Below are positions 8,695-16,788 of a stretch of DNA of 64,000 nt, one piece after another. The notes under the pieces were generated by a model. It saw only the letters and a program-made list of their open reading frames with translations. It did not search any database and was not told where the DNA came from. A program made the translations under genes and the position numbers. Source of the stretch: Anaerolineales bacterium (GTDB lineage: Bacteria > Chloroflexota > Anaerolineae > 4572-78 > J111); NCBI GenBank assembly GCA_015075185.1, contig JABTUW010000004.1, forward strand, positions 1,208,761 through 1,272,760, given 5' to 3'. Each line of letters opens with the position of its first letter. Position 1 is the first letter of the stretch.

Positions 8695-9024
8695 TATCAG
8701 GCAGTGGCCGCATTTAATCCGGCCCTGCACTTCGCCTCAAGTGATGAACGAAACTGGGTCCGCTGGGCCGCTGCCCACTGTTTAGGCCGGGTTTACCTGG
8801 CTCAAGGGCAGCGACAGACCGCGCTGCCCCACTTCCAAACAGCCCTGAACTGGTATGAGCGCGAGGTTTGGCAGCAATGGGCTTATCGCTGGTGGCCGCT
8901 CTTGGCCGGCATGTTAAGCGGACTCGAAGCGACTTATGACCCTCCCACCATGCTGCATCCAGCCGAGAAGCTGGGCAAATTCAGGAGACGGTGTGTTGGC
9001 GGTAGACCATTCCTGCCGATATGA
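8695..9024 (+). pseudogene. Fragment of a TPR-containing protein
   Basis: A plus-strand open stretch reads like the inside of a tetratricopeptide protein (DERNWVRWAAAHCLGRVYL, then QTALPHFQTALNWYE, then a Trp-rich helix). It has no plausible start codon or ribosome site of its own: extending it upstream only runs antisense through the phosphatase gene. The last dozen residues are low-quality (Arg/Gly-rich). I read it as the remnant of a larger TPR protein. The remaining sequence to 9205 shows no gene. Confidence 0.45.
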
Positions 9025-9205
9025 TTCCAATATGTAGGGTAAATTACAATCGTCATTGTAGAAGATGACATGTGTCACTATCAGTTTAAGGTGTTTCCCT
9101 TTATGCTTATTGTTAGAAACTATGCTTTACCTGCCGTCAACTCTGTTTTGCCTCATCAAAAGAATTTTTTTATTCACTTTATTTAGTCATGTGTGAGGTA
9201 GTTTG

Positions 9206-9448
9206 GTGCTGGAATTTGAAGCCCTTCATGTGCCTACTCTGACCAAGGAAGTTGCTGCCAATCTAGAGCAAGTGCTCGAGCCGCTGATAGGGATTGTCGA
9301 GCTTAAAATTAATTTGGAAAACCAGTCAGTCCAGATTCTCTTTGATGAGAACCGAGTTGGTTTTCTGGATTTAACTCAGGCTATGGCCAAAGCAGGCTGT
9401 CCCTTGCGACAAATTGATGCGGCCCTGCTTAAAAAGTTCTCCACATAA
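9206..9448 (+). CDS. Small HMA-like ferredoxin-fold protein lacking CxxC
   Basis: An 80-residue protein with the beta-alpha-beta pattern of a heavy-metal-associated (HMA) domain (ALHVPTLTKEVAANLEQVL, IVELKINLENQSVQILFDE, LTQAMAKAGCPL). The metal-binding CxxC loop of copper chaperones is absent, replaced by PTLT. It probably does not bind copper in the usual way. The GTG at 9206 is preferred over the TTG at 9203 because GAGG lies 7 bp upstream. It ends 17 bp before the universal stress protein and is probably co-transcribed with it. Confidence 0.65.
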   Translation: MLEFEALHVPTLTKEVAANLEQVLEPLIGIVELKINLENQSVQILFDENRVGFLDLTQAMAKAGCPLRQIDAALLKKFST

Positions 9449-9465
9449 GCGGAAAGGGGATAATC

Positions 9466-9936
9466 ATGTATCAAAAAATTCTGGTACCGCTTGATGGCTC
9501 AACTTTATCAGAATTGGCCCTACCTCACGCCGAGGCGCTGGCTCGACATTTTGATAGCGAGATTATTCTGACCAGGGTCTGCCAGCCAGTCGCGATGCCT
9601 GTTGAGTTTTATCCGGCAATGGCCGGCGTAGCCTATGATTATCAGCTTGATTTGCAGACACAGGTTGAAAAAGAAGTGAAAGAATATATAATAAATTGGC
9701 AGAAGAGACTGCAATTGGCGAAGTTAAAATGCCGGTATTTGGTTTTAGAGGGTTTTGTTCCAGAGGCAATTTTGAAGGTGGCTGAAACTGAAGCGGTTGA
9801 TCTCATTGTCATGAGCACGCATGGCCGCTCCGGGTTAAGCCGTTGGGTTTATGGCAGTGTGGCGGCAAAAGTGTTACAAGCAGCGCCCTGCCCTATATTT
9901 TTAGTCCGCGCCAAAAGTCACCCAGGAGATGATTGA
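9466..9936 (+). CDS. Universal stress protein (UspA family)
   Basis: Single-domain universal stress protein, 156 residues, cytoplasmic. It begins with the classic YQKILVPLDGS strand and ends with the ATP-binding loop STHGRSGLSRWVYGS, followed by PCPIFLVR. The GxxGxxxxxxxGS phosphate loop is intact, so it is expected to bind ATP. It follows the HMA-like gene by 17 bp with a GGGGA ribosome site. Confidence 0.93.
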   Translation: MYQKILVPLDGSTLSELALPHAEALARHFDSEIILTRVCQPVAMPVEFYPAMAGVAYDYQLDLQTQVEKEVKEYIINWQKRLQLAKLKCRYLVLEGFVPEAILKVAETEAVDLIVMSTHGRSGLSRWVYGSVAAKVLQAAPCPIFLVRAKSHPGDD

Positions 9937-10011
9937 CGCTTAGACTTAAAGTACATTAACTAAATTAGCTGTCGAGGGAGGCGCAGCCAGCATACCCGGA
10001 GGAACCAGATC

Positions 10012-11880
10012 ATGGTGAGACATCGTTACTGGATTATATGGATATCGCTCCTCACTTTATTATGGGTTAGCCAAGGAGGCGCAACCGCGCAATCCGGTGT
10101 TGATCATTGGCTGCGTTATGACGTAACGCTAAAACTGCAACAAAATTCGGGGCTTGCCGTCGAGGAAATTCATGAAGTTGCTCTGGTCAGCGGAGCTACC
10201 ACCTTTGAAAGGGTTATTCCAAGCTATAAACTGGAGAGCATCAGCAACCTTCAAATTTTACAGCAAGACAGTAATGGGGGCCAACGTACCTATCAACCCA
10301 CCAATACCAAAGCCGAGTATACTTTTGAAGTTACTGCCACGCCTGATCAGCAGACCGTTCGCCTTTATTTTCCCCCAAACAACACTTCTTCCACCATTTT
10401 TATCCTGCGTTATTTTGTAACGGGCGCGCTTCGCTTTTATGACACGGGGGATCGTCTCGATTGGCAACCTCTGGGCGAAAGCACCGCAGCCCCGATAGCC
10501 CGTTCCACCACTACTATCAATCTACCAGCTCCTTTTACTGACGAGCAGATCATCCGCAGTAGTACTGGGGCAGCCACGAATATATTCTTACAGAGCGCCG
10601 ATAAGGTCACTTTTGTAGCGGCAGATATTGCGCCTAATAGCAAGCTAGAAGTGTCGGTGACCTTCCCCCATGGCGCCGTGCAAGGCGCTCCCCCTGGTTG
10701 GCAAAGAGAAATTGATAAGCTTGAATACTGGACACCCAAACTACAATGGGGTTCTATAATCCTGGGCCTACTGATTTTGTTAGTCGGCCCCCTGTTAGTG
10801 TACGGCTGGTGGTATTTGCGGATTCGGGTTTCGCCAGGCCCTGGAAAATTCCCCAACCGGGTGAAGACGTTACCGGATAAGTTACCACCCGCAGAGGTTG
10901 GCGCTTTATTAGATGGTCATGCCAACCCCAAGCACATTTTAGCGGCCCTGCTGGATTTGGCCTACCGGGGTGCACTTAACATAGATAGCGGGAACAAGCC
11001 TAAATCAGCATCGCCTAAGGAACAAAAACCAGCGTTTAACCTGTATGCGGTAGACCAGAATAAAGTAGCCCAATCTTACGAAGTTACCCTTTACGGTAAA
11101 ATATTTGGTTCAGGTGGCGTGAAACGGGATTTGGCTGAGATGCATGAGGCCCTCTTTATGTCCACCCCGGAATTAAAACGACAAATAGATGCGGCTATTG
11201 CTCAGGCTGGTTACTTTGAATCGGGTTATCGGGTAAAACGGCGTCAGTACATAGCCTTCGGTGGGGCAGGGGTTGTCATGAGCCTCCTGTTAGCATTGTT
11301 AGTCAGTATGTTTTTGCAGCAGTACACCTATCTTGTGGCCTGCCCATTTTTAGGTCTTGCTGCCGCTGCTGCGACCCTTATCGCAGCGGGATGGGCTGTC
11401 CCTACCAAAACTAAGGCAGGAGTTAAAGAGGCAGTGCCCTGGGAAGCGTTTAAGCGCTTCTTAAGCGACATGTCCCTCAAAGAGGCAGAAAAATATAAAC
11501 TGCAATTTGCCCATTGGCTTCCTTATGCCGTTACTTTTGGTATAGAGAAGGATTTTGTAAAAAAATTTGCGGCAGCCAATGCGCCGAGACCAAAATGGTG
11601 GGGACAACCCAAAGAGAAATCTCTTAATGTTGGCCTTGATCAGGCTTATGTTTGGGTGAGTGCCAGTGTAGTAGAGGCGGAATCGCAGCAGAAGGCCGCT
11701 CAAGCTCACTCAAAAAGTCCTATTCGCCGTTTGGGTCAATCTAATGGGGAAATTGCGGGAGAGGGTCTGCTTAAATCCATTCAATCTGCTTTGATCGCGT
11801 TCTTAAAAGATGGCTGTGAAACTTTCAGCAAAGCACCTGTTCTCGATGAAAGTAAAGGAGCTGACACGGAAGAGATCTGA
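10012..11880 (+). CDS. DUF2207-type predicted membrane protein
   Basis: Large membrane protein of the DUF2207 kind, 622 residues, function unknown. It has an N-terminal signal peptide (about 1-27, ending GGATAQ), a beta-rich extracellular domain (30-235), a transmembrane helix at about 247-268, a cytoplasmic section that includes LPPAEVGALLDGH and an ILAALLDLAYRGAL helix typical of the family, a helical pair at about 417-465, and a C-terminal cytoplasmic tail. The start has GGAGG 9 bp upstream. A strong bidirectional terminator follows at once. No partner gene is obvious. Confidence 0.82.
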   Translation: MVRHRYWIIWISLLTLLWVSQGGATAQSGVDHWLRYDVTLKLQQNSGLAVEEIHEVALVSGATTFERVIPSYKLESISNLQILQQDSNGGQRTYQPTNTKAEYTFEVTATPDQQTVRLYFPPNNTSSTIFILRYFVTGALRFYDTGDRLDWQPLGESTAAPIARSTTTINLPAPFTDEQIIRSSTGAATNIFLQSADKVTFVAADIAPNSKLEVSVTFPHGAVQGAPPGWQREIDKLEYWTPKLQWGSIILGLLILLVGPLLVYGWWYLRIRVSPGPGKFPNRVKTLPDKLPPAEVGALLDGHANPKHILAALLDLAYRGALNIDSGNKPKSASPKEQKPAFNLYAVDQNKVAQSYEVTLYGKIFGSGGVKRDLAEMHEALFMSTPELKRQIDAAIAQAGYFESGYRVKRRQYIAFGGAGVVMSLLLALLVSMFLQQYTYLVACPFLGLAAAAATLIAAGWAVPTKTKAGVKEAVPWEAFKRFLSDMSLKEAEKYKLQFAHWLPYAVTFGIEKDFVKKFAAANAPRPKWWGQPKEKSLNVGLDQAYVWVSASVVEAESQQKAAQAHSKSPIRRLGQSNGEIAGEGLLKSIQSALIAFLKDGCETFSKAPVLDESKGADTEEI

Positions 11881-11906
11881 TGTAGAGAGATTTAATTGGG
11901 CATAAA

Positions 11907-11943
11907 AAGCAAAAAGACGGTCAGAGCGACCGTCTTTTTGCTT
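11907..11943. terminator. Bidirectional rho-independent terminator
   Basis: A perfect 16-bp stem with a 5-nt loop (AGAGC). It contains AAAAAGACGGTC on one arm and GACCGTCTTTTT on the other, so it ends in T-runs on both strands. It sits between the convergent DUF2207 gene and the small protein gene at 11954. Confidence 0.9.
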
Positions 11944-11953
11944 TGGGGTTGGT

Positions 11954-12262
11954 TCAACCCGCTACCCAAGTGGCAATAAAGTGCGAACCATAAATAAAAG
12001 AGGCCATTGCTAACGAAGCAGCTACGGCCGCGATTAAAACAAGGGTAATCGTAGGCTTCGGAGAAGAGGTATCACAAGGACAACCTGCTGTAGAAAACGG
12101 CGCTGACCTGATTCCTTCTTGTTCAAAGGCATTGATTTGGACGTAGGAATAGTGAGAAGCCGCTTTAGCTGGTTTAGGAAAGTTATTCAATTCCCCTGCA
12201 AAAGGTTTTGAAATCAGTAAGGCGGTAATTAGTAAGAGGATAGAAACCAAAATTCGCTTCAC
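11954..12262 (-). CDS. Small secreted/membrane protein of unknown function
   Basis: A 102-residue protein with an N-terminal signal sequence (MKRILVSILLLITALLISKP), a short extracytoplasmic middle containing a CPCDTSSPK segment, and a C-terminal transmembrane helix (TITLVLIAAVAASLAMASF). The CPC pair could form a disulphide or bind metal. No family recognised. It starts with GTG after a GGGTGG-like site and lies behind a perfect-consensus sigma70 promoter (12316-12344), so strong constitutive expression is likely. The bidirectional terminator at 11907 closes the unit, making it monocistronic. Confidence 0.6.
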   Translation of the reverse strand: MKRILVSILLLITALLISKPFAGELNNFPKPAKAASHYSYVQINAFEQEGIRSAPFSTAGCPCDTSSPKPTITLVLIAAVAASLAMASFIYGSHFIATWVAG

Positions 12263-12315
12263 AACCCACCCTTAGGTAACCATTTTTGCTCTCTCAACCA
12301 ACGAAATACTCCCTC

Positions 12316-12344
12316 ATTATATTATGTCTATAACAATATGTCAA
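12316..12344 (-). promoter_or_regulatory. Perfect-consensus sigma70 promoter
   Basis: On the minus strand TTGACA (12344-12339), exactly 17 bp spacer, TATAAT (12321-12316). Both hexamers match consensus at all 12 positions. The predicted start point near 12309 gives a leader of about 47 nt before the GTG of the small protein gene at 12262. Confidence 0.8.
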
Positions 12345-12401
12345 GTTAATAAAAAGAGGTATCTCATTTTGGAGACTGTTATCCTAAGAGCCTCACTATG
12401 A

Positions 12402-12533
12402 TCAACGAATTTCCAGTTCATCCTCCTCATTCGTAGTAATCTGGCCGGGCGTTTTGAACACTCCTTTTTGCCATTGGGCATAGCCAAAAGCAAGTAACAT
12501 CACGGCCAACAAAATGAGAAAAAAGAGTTCCAT
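12402..12533 (-). CDS. Putative 43-residue single-pass membrane protein
   Basis: A small open frame that a length cut-off would miss. It encodes an N-terminal hydrophobic helix (MELFFLILLAVMLLAFGYA), a short basic QWQKG, then a Pro/Thr linker and an acidic tail (TNEEDELEIR). ATG start with GAGG 10 bp upstream. Its helix-plus-acidic-tail design is typical of small membrane regulators, but no family is recognised. It lies between the small protein gene at 11954 and the Cache kinase. Confidence 0.5.
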   Translation of the reverse strand: MELFFLILLAVMLLAFGYAQWQKGVFKTPGQITTNEEDELEIR

Positions 12534-12746
12534 TTCTTTGACGCCTCATTTTTAGCAATAATCAGCGCGCAACTATAGATTTTTGGGTGTAAGGAAAATA
12601 GACTGGAAGCGCGAAGCTGCGCAATATAGCTTACCACTTTCTCTCCAAATTATAGCGGGTGAAAGAAGGAGAGGCATTGGTAAAGGCGCGTAAATGTGTA
12701 ATTATTCACTAAGCTTTTTGGCCTATTGGCCCAATTCTTGGCAAAT

Positions 12747-14618
12747 TTAGGATATTTCTTCAGCAAGCAGGGAATCTTGAGGTACTTTAGAATCTTTTGA
12801 AGAAAAATTATTGCGAATTTCAAAGGGGGACAAATCCGACCGGCGTGGGATAATGAGGCGAACAACAGTACCTTTATCGAGTTGAGACTCCACCTCAATA
12901 TTACCCCCAAAAAGCTGGGCACGTTCTTGCAGCCCCATCACCCCAAAACTACCGCTGCTGGCAAAATCGGTAATTGAGTCAGGCACAGTAAAACCACACC
13001 CATCATCTTCAACTATCAACATAATCTGTTTTTCGGTAAACTGGGCTAAAACATTCACCTCAGTGGCGTGAGCGTGTCTTTTGATATTGTTCAGGGCTTC
13101 TTGCAAGATCCGATAAATCGCCACTTCCATGTCAGCCGGCAACCCGTCCGGGGTTCCCTCAACTCTAAAATCTACGTCTATTCCTTCGCTTTGAGTCAAC
13201 TGGTTGACCAGATATTGCATGGCTGCTACCAGTCCCAAATCTTCCAGGGCCAGGGGACGAAGGTCCCGGCTAAATTGGCGAACGCTGGCAATTGCGCCTG
13301 TAACCATTGTTCTCAACTCACTCAGGCGCGTCCGCGCTTCGATGGGATCATCCAACATCCCTTTGGTCAGTTCAATGCGCTGGCCAATGGCAATCAATGA
13401 CTGCACGGTATCATCGTGTAGCTCACGGGCAATTCGCTTGCGTTCTTCCTCTTGGGATTGGGTAATATCAGCTACGTACTGCCTCACGCCGGCGCGATAC
13501 TTGCGAATTTGCTCAACCATCTCATTAAATGCCATCCCCATCTCGCGGATTTCCTTGATCCGGCTGAGTGTTACCTGGGCATCGTAATCACCGGCAGTTA
13601 CCTGCCGCGTTTGGATGACCAGGTTTTGAATAGGATCGGTGACGGCCTGTACGCCCAAGGAGACAAAAGCGGCAACCGTAATTAATCCCACAATAAGCAC
13701 CACGGCGATAGGTTTTAACGCATTCTGTGCCGGTTCCACTACCTGCGCCCACGGTTCGCCAATCACTAAACCCCAACCCGTAACCTGGACCACGGCGTAG
13801 CCCTCAACCGTACTGGGCTGGCCGTTTTCGTGGCTCGTCACAGCGCCGATCAACGTACCCTGTTGCAGCCGTTGGACCGCTTCACGACTGCTGAAATCTG
13901 TGCCAATGAGCCGAGAAATAGGATGATAAATTAAACGCCCCCGGCGATCAACCAGGTAGGCGGTACCCTCCTCGCCCACTCGCAACTTCTGAATCTCCTG
14001 GCCCAGGCGTTGAAAACTTAAATAAAACCGTCCAGCGATGACACCCATAAACTGGCCGTCAGGCTTCTCGATGGGCACGGCAATGACAATAATATCTTCA
14101 CCAGAGCCTGGTTCCTTGATAATATCGGAAAAGGTCGAGGTGCGCAGGGTGCGAGCATCTTCAAAGTAAGGTTCCTGGGAAAAGTCCTGCCCAATGAGAT
14201 CAGGCCGAAACGGCTCGGTGACGCTGACGAAGCCCCCGGCATTCAAAATAATGATTCCACCATCCGTGGTAAAATCTGCCACCAAATCCCGACCTCGTTC
14301 CAGGGTTCCTTGCTGCAAGGTGGGTTCGCCCGATTGCATTTCGGTTTGATTGGCCAGAGTCCTCAACCCACGCACAAACGCTTCAATACTTTCGGAAAGA
14401 CGTTCGGCCGAGACACTGGCCAATTCCTGGTCACGGCTTTCGGCCAGCGATTGCGAAATCTGTTGATAGGCCAAAAAAGTGACCCCAACCGTCAAAATTA
14501 ACATCAACGATAAGAGCAGGATGGTTAAAAGGATGGCCTGCGCTCGCAGTTCAGTAATCCAATTTTTGAATCCGTGATAGTGTGAGTGAGCCGCTCCGGT
14601 CTTGATGAGGGGTTTCAT
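12747..14618 (-). CDS. Cache-HAMP sensor histidine kinase, NarL-type
   Basis: Membrane sensor kinase, 623 residues. A transmembrane helix at about 30-53 is followed by an extracytoplasmic double-Cache domain (55-300, with GTAYLVDRRGRLIYHP), a second transmembrane helix (305-327), HAMP (328-380), a HisKA_3 helix with His401 in IARELHDDTVQS, and HATPase_c (VEDDGCGFTVP, GVMGLQERAQL) to about 600. It is the last gene of a three-gene operon with a response regulator (15933-16634) and a solute-binding lipoprotein (14615-15940). Its ATG overlaps the stop of the lipoprotein gene (ATGA). The binding protein may present ligand to the Cache domain. Confidence 0.93.
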   Translation of the reverse strand: MKPLIKTGAAHSHYHGFKNWITELRAQAILLTILLLSLMLILTVGVTFLAYQQISQSLAESRDQELASVSAERLSESIEAFVRGLRTLANQTEMQSGEPTLQQGTLERGRDLVADFTTDGGIIILNAGGFVSVTEPFRPDLIGQDFSQEPYFEDARTLRTSTFSDIIKEPGSGEDIIVIAVPIEKPDGQFMGVIAGRFYLSFQRLGQEIQKLRVGEEGTAYLVDRRGRLIYHPISRLIGTDFSSREAVQRLQQGTLIGAVTSHENGQPSTVEGYAVVQVTGWGLVIGEPWAQVVEPAQNALKPIAVVLIVGLITVAAFVSLGVQAVTDPIQNLVIQTRQVTAGDYDAQVTLSRIKEIREMGMAFNEMVEQIRKYRAGVRQYVADITQSQEEERKRIARELHDDTVQSLIAIGQRIELTKGMLDDPIEARTRLSELRTMVTGAIASVRQFSRDLRPLALEDLGLVAAMQYLVNQLTQSEGIDVDFRVEGTPDGLPADMEVAIYRILQEALNNIKRHAHATEVNVLAQFTEKQIMLIVEDDGCGFTVPDSITDFASSGSFGVMGLQERAQLFGGNIEVESQLDKGTVVRLIIPRRSDLSPFEIRNNFSSKDSKVPQDSLLAEEIS

Positions 14619-15940
14619 GGCAGGTCTTCCTGCAAGAAAGGCTGGCCAATTCGCTGCGCTTCTCGCAGCGCCCTGGCCGGGTCAGTATCATAAAAGGATT
14701 TTTTGATGGCATCGGCAAAGGCTTGTTCAGTTTCAGGAAAACGATCCAGGCGGTAAGGTCGAACGGCATCAAGTTGACTGAAAAACGGGATTAAGAGCAA
14801 ATTTTCGGCAAAATAGGGTGAAGTTTGCAACCAGGTTTTGGCCGGGTAGCGACCCAATCGGCGTGTCATTGGAATAGCATACCGGTCGCTCGTAACCCAC
14901 TTCATAAATTCAAAGGCAACCTCCTGGTGGCGCGCGCCTCGAGGAATAAACAAACCGCTGCTGCCTAAAACAGAAGCGGCGCTATCCCCGGCTAGAGTTT
15001 TGGGCAACCGGGCCACTCCCAGAGGGAAATCGGGATCTGTTGACTGGATAATATGAATATCCCATGGCCCGCCGAGGTACATGGAAACTTGACCCTCCAG
15101 GAAACGCTTGCGGGGGTCTTCATAATCGCGCGGACGAGTCGTGGGGCGCTGAGCGTAGCCATCTTCGGCTATTTTGGTTAAAAAGCGGAGGGCGTCAACA
15201 TTGTTTTTTGAGTCAAGAGTCAGGCTAAAACCCGTTTCCGGCGTACCGACCAAAAGATCGCCGCCAGCATCGGCCATCCAGGCGTAGACATACCAGGGAT
15301 CGGAAGTTAACCCCAGGGCGTAACGCTTCTCCGCCGGTTTGGTCAAAGCTGCTGCCGCCTGAGAAAAGGCGGCTAAATCGAAATCACCTTTGGGATAGGG
15401 CAAGTTAGCCGCATCAAAATGGTCTCGATTATATAGTAAAACCAGGGTGTAAATATCCAGAGGGATGCCATAGAGTGAATCACGCCAGGTGCATGCTTCC
15501 AGAGCGGAGGCTAAGAATTGACGCCGAGCGCGGGCATCTATCTGTTCCCATTCCTGCCACTGTTGGTTCAAGGGTTCGGCCAGTCCCCGTCCAGCCATAG
15601 CATAAACGTGGCCTTGCACAACATCTGGCGGTGTGCCTACCTGGAGAGCGCGAGTAATTTTTTGGGGGATACTTTCGCGCACAAACGATTGAATCTCAAC
15701 CTTGACCTGGGGATAAGCATTTTCGAAATCTTTAGCAATCTCTTCAAAGAGGTTGTCATTTTTGGTAAAATCCAGGTCAAACCAGACTTCGAGTGTGATT
15801 TTTTCCGGGGGGATATTTGGATTGATGGCGGGGGGATTACCCACAAACGGCTCGTCAATTTCTTCGACGGCCGCTGAACTGGCAGAACTACAGGCCGTCA
15901 GGAGGAAGAGAAGGATGAGCCAGGTAAAAATTCTACCCAT
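14615..15940 (-). CDS. Extracellular solute-binding lipoprotein (family 1, sugar-type)
   Basis: ABC-type periplasmic binding protein of the carbohydrate family, 441 residues. A lipoprotein signal ends LLFLLTACSS, with lipidated Cys about 17 residues from the ATG at 15940. Family hallmarks follow: EVWFDLDFTKND, GTPPDVVQGH, GIPLDIYTLVLLYN, MYLGGPWDIH and a C-terminal EFMKWVTSDRYA. The frame is open 69 bp further upstream but the lipobox fixes the start. It overlaps the regulator gene by 8 bp and the kinase gene by 4 bp. No ABC permease or ATPase gene is nearby, so it probably serves as a ligand-presenting sensor component rather than a transporter part. Confidence 0.9.
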   Translation of the reverse strand: MGRIFTWLILLFLLTACSSASSAAVEEIDEPFVGNPPAINPNIPPEKITLEVWFDLDFTKNDNLFEEIAKDFENAYPQVKVEIQSFVRESIPQKITRALQVGTPPDVVQGHVYAMAGRGLAEPLNQQWQEWEQIDARARRQFLASALEACTWRDSLYGIPLDIYTLVLLYNRDHFDAANLPYPKGDFDLAAFSQAAAALTKPAEKRYALGLTSDPWYVYAWMADAGGDLLVGTPETGFSLTLDSKNNVDALRFLTKIAEDGYAQRPTTRPRDYEDPRKRFLEGQVSMYLGGPWDIHIIQSTDPDFPLGVARLPKTLAGDSAASVLGSSGLFIPRGARHQEVAFEFMKWVTSDRYAIPMTRRLGRYPAKTWLQTSPYFAENLLLIPFFSQLDAVRPYRLDRFPETEQAFADAIKKSFYDTDPARALREAQRIGQPFLQEDLP

Positions 15941-16634
15941 TCCCTTTGTCCGTGGTAATCCAACCTTTACGCACCGCATACATGACCGCTTCGGTGCGCG
16001 AACTGACACCTAGTTTGGAGAAGATGTTAGACAGATGAGCCTGAACAGTGCGATCACTGATGAACAAATTTTTGCCAATTTGCTTGTTGCTCAGCCCCTC
16101 GCCCACCAATTGCAAAATTCCCAACTCCCGTTCGGTCAAACCGTCATACTGATCCTGCCCCCCTGATAGCATGTCGGGTAAGCTTTTGCCGCTGGTGAAT
16201 TGGGCAACTACTTTGCCGGCTACTGTGGGAGCCAGGGCCGACTGCCCCGCCGCGACGGTACGAATGGCTCGCACCAACTCGTCAATTTCCGCCGTTTTCA
16301 ATAAATAGCCGTTGGCGCCAGCCTGAAGCAGCGCAAAAACGTATTCGTCATCGTCGTGGGCGGTCAATACCAGCACATTCACCCCAGGACACTCGGCCTT
16401 GATGCGGCGAGTTGCTTCCACCCCGGACATTTTGGGCATGCGCACATCCATTACGACTACATCCGGTTGCAGTTCATGCGTCAGGCGAACCACTTCTTCC
16501 CCATCGGCAGCCTCACCCGCAATCTGAAAGTCCGGCTGGCGCTCCAGCAACTCGCGGGTGCCGGAGCGAACTACGGCGTGGTCATCGGCCAGTAAGATGC
16601 GAATACGCTTGGCATTATTTGAAATTAAACTCAT
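15933..16634 (-). CDS. NarL/FixJ-family response regulator
   Basis: DNA-binding response regulator, 233 residues. Receiver with LADDHAVVRSG, phospho-acceptor Asp in VVVMDVRMPKMSG and Lys in GYLLKTAEID. LuxR-type HTH with LTERELGILQLVGEGLSNK and RTVQAHLSNIFSKL. The ATG at 16634 is chosen over one 27 bp upstream because a purine-rich AGAGGGG sits just before it. It is the first gene of the regulator / binding-protein / kinase operon and is divergent from the Memo-family gene. Confidence 0.93.
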   Translation of the reverse strand: MSLISNNAKRIRILLADDHAVVRSGTRELLERQPDFQIAGEAADGEEVVRLTHELQPDVVVMDVRMPKMSGVEATRRIKAECPGVNVLVLTAHDDDEYVFALLQAGANGYLLKTAEIDELVRAIRTVAAGQSALAPTVAGKVVAQFTSGKSLPDMLSGGQDQYDGLTERELGILQLVGEGLSNKQIGKNLFISDRTVQAHLSNIFSKLGVSSRTEAVMYAVRKGWITTDKGNG

Positions 16635-16735
16635 GACCCCTCTTCCTCTGCTGCATAACAACTTATCACGGTTTGATTATACCACCTTCGGCAACGGTGA
16701 CAAAAGCCCAGCCGCCCTAAAAAGCCCGAAGCGTT

Positions 16736-16763
16736 TTGTCAAATAGCTTACTTTCGGTATGAT
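16736..16763 (+). promoter_or_regulatory. Sigma70-type promoter for the Memo-family gene
   Basis: TTGTCA at 16736-16741, 16 bp spacer, TATGAT at 16758-16763. It sits 26 bp before the ATG at 16789, with a GGGGAG ribosome site between. Confidence 0.55.
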
Positions 16764-16788
16764 AAAATAAATTGATCAGGGGAGAACT

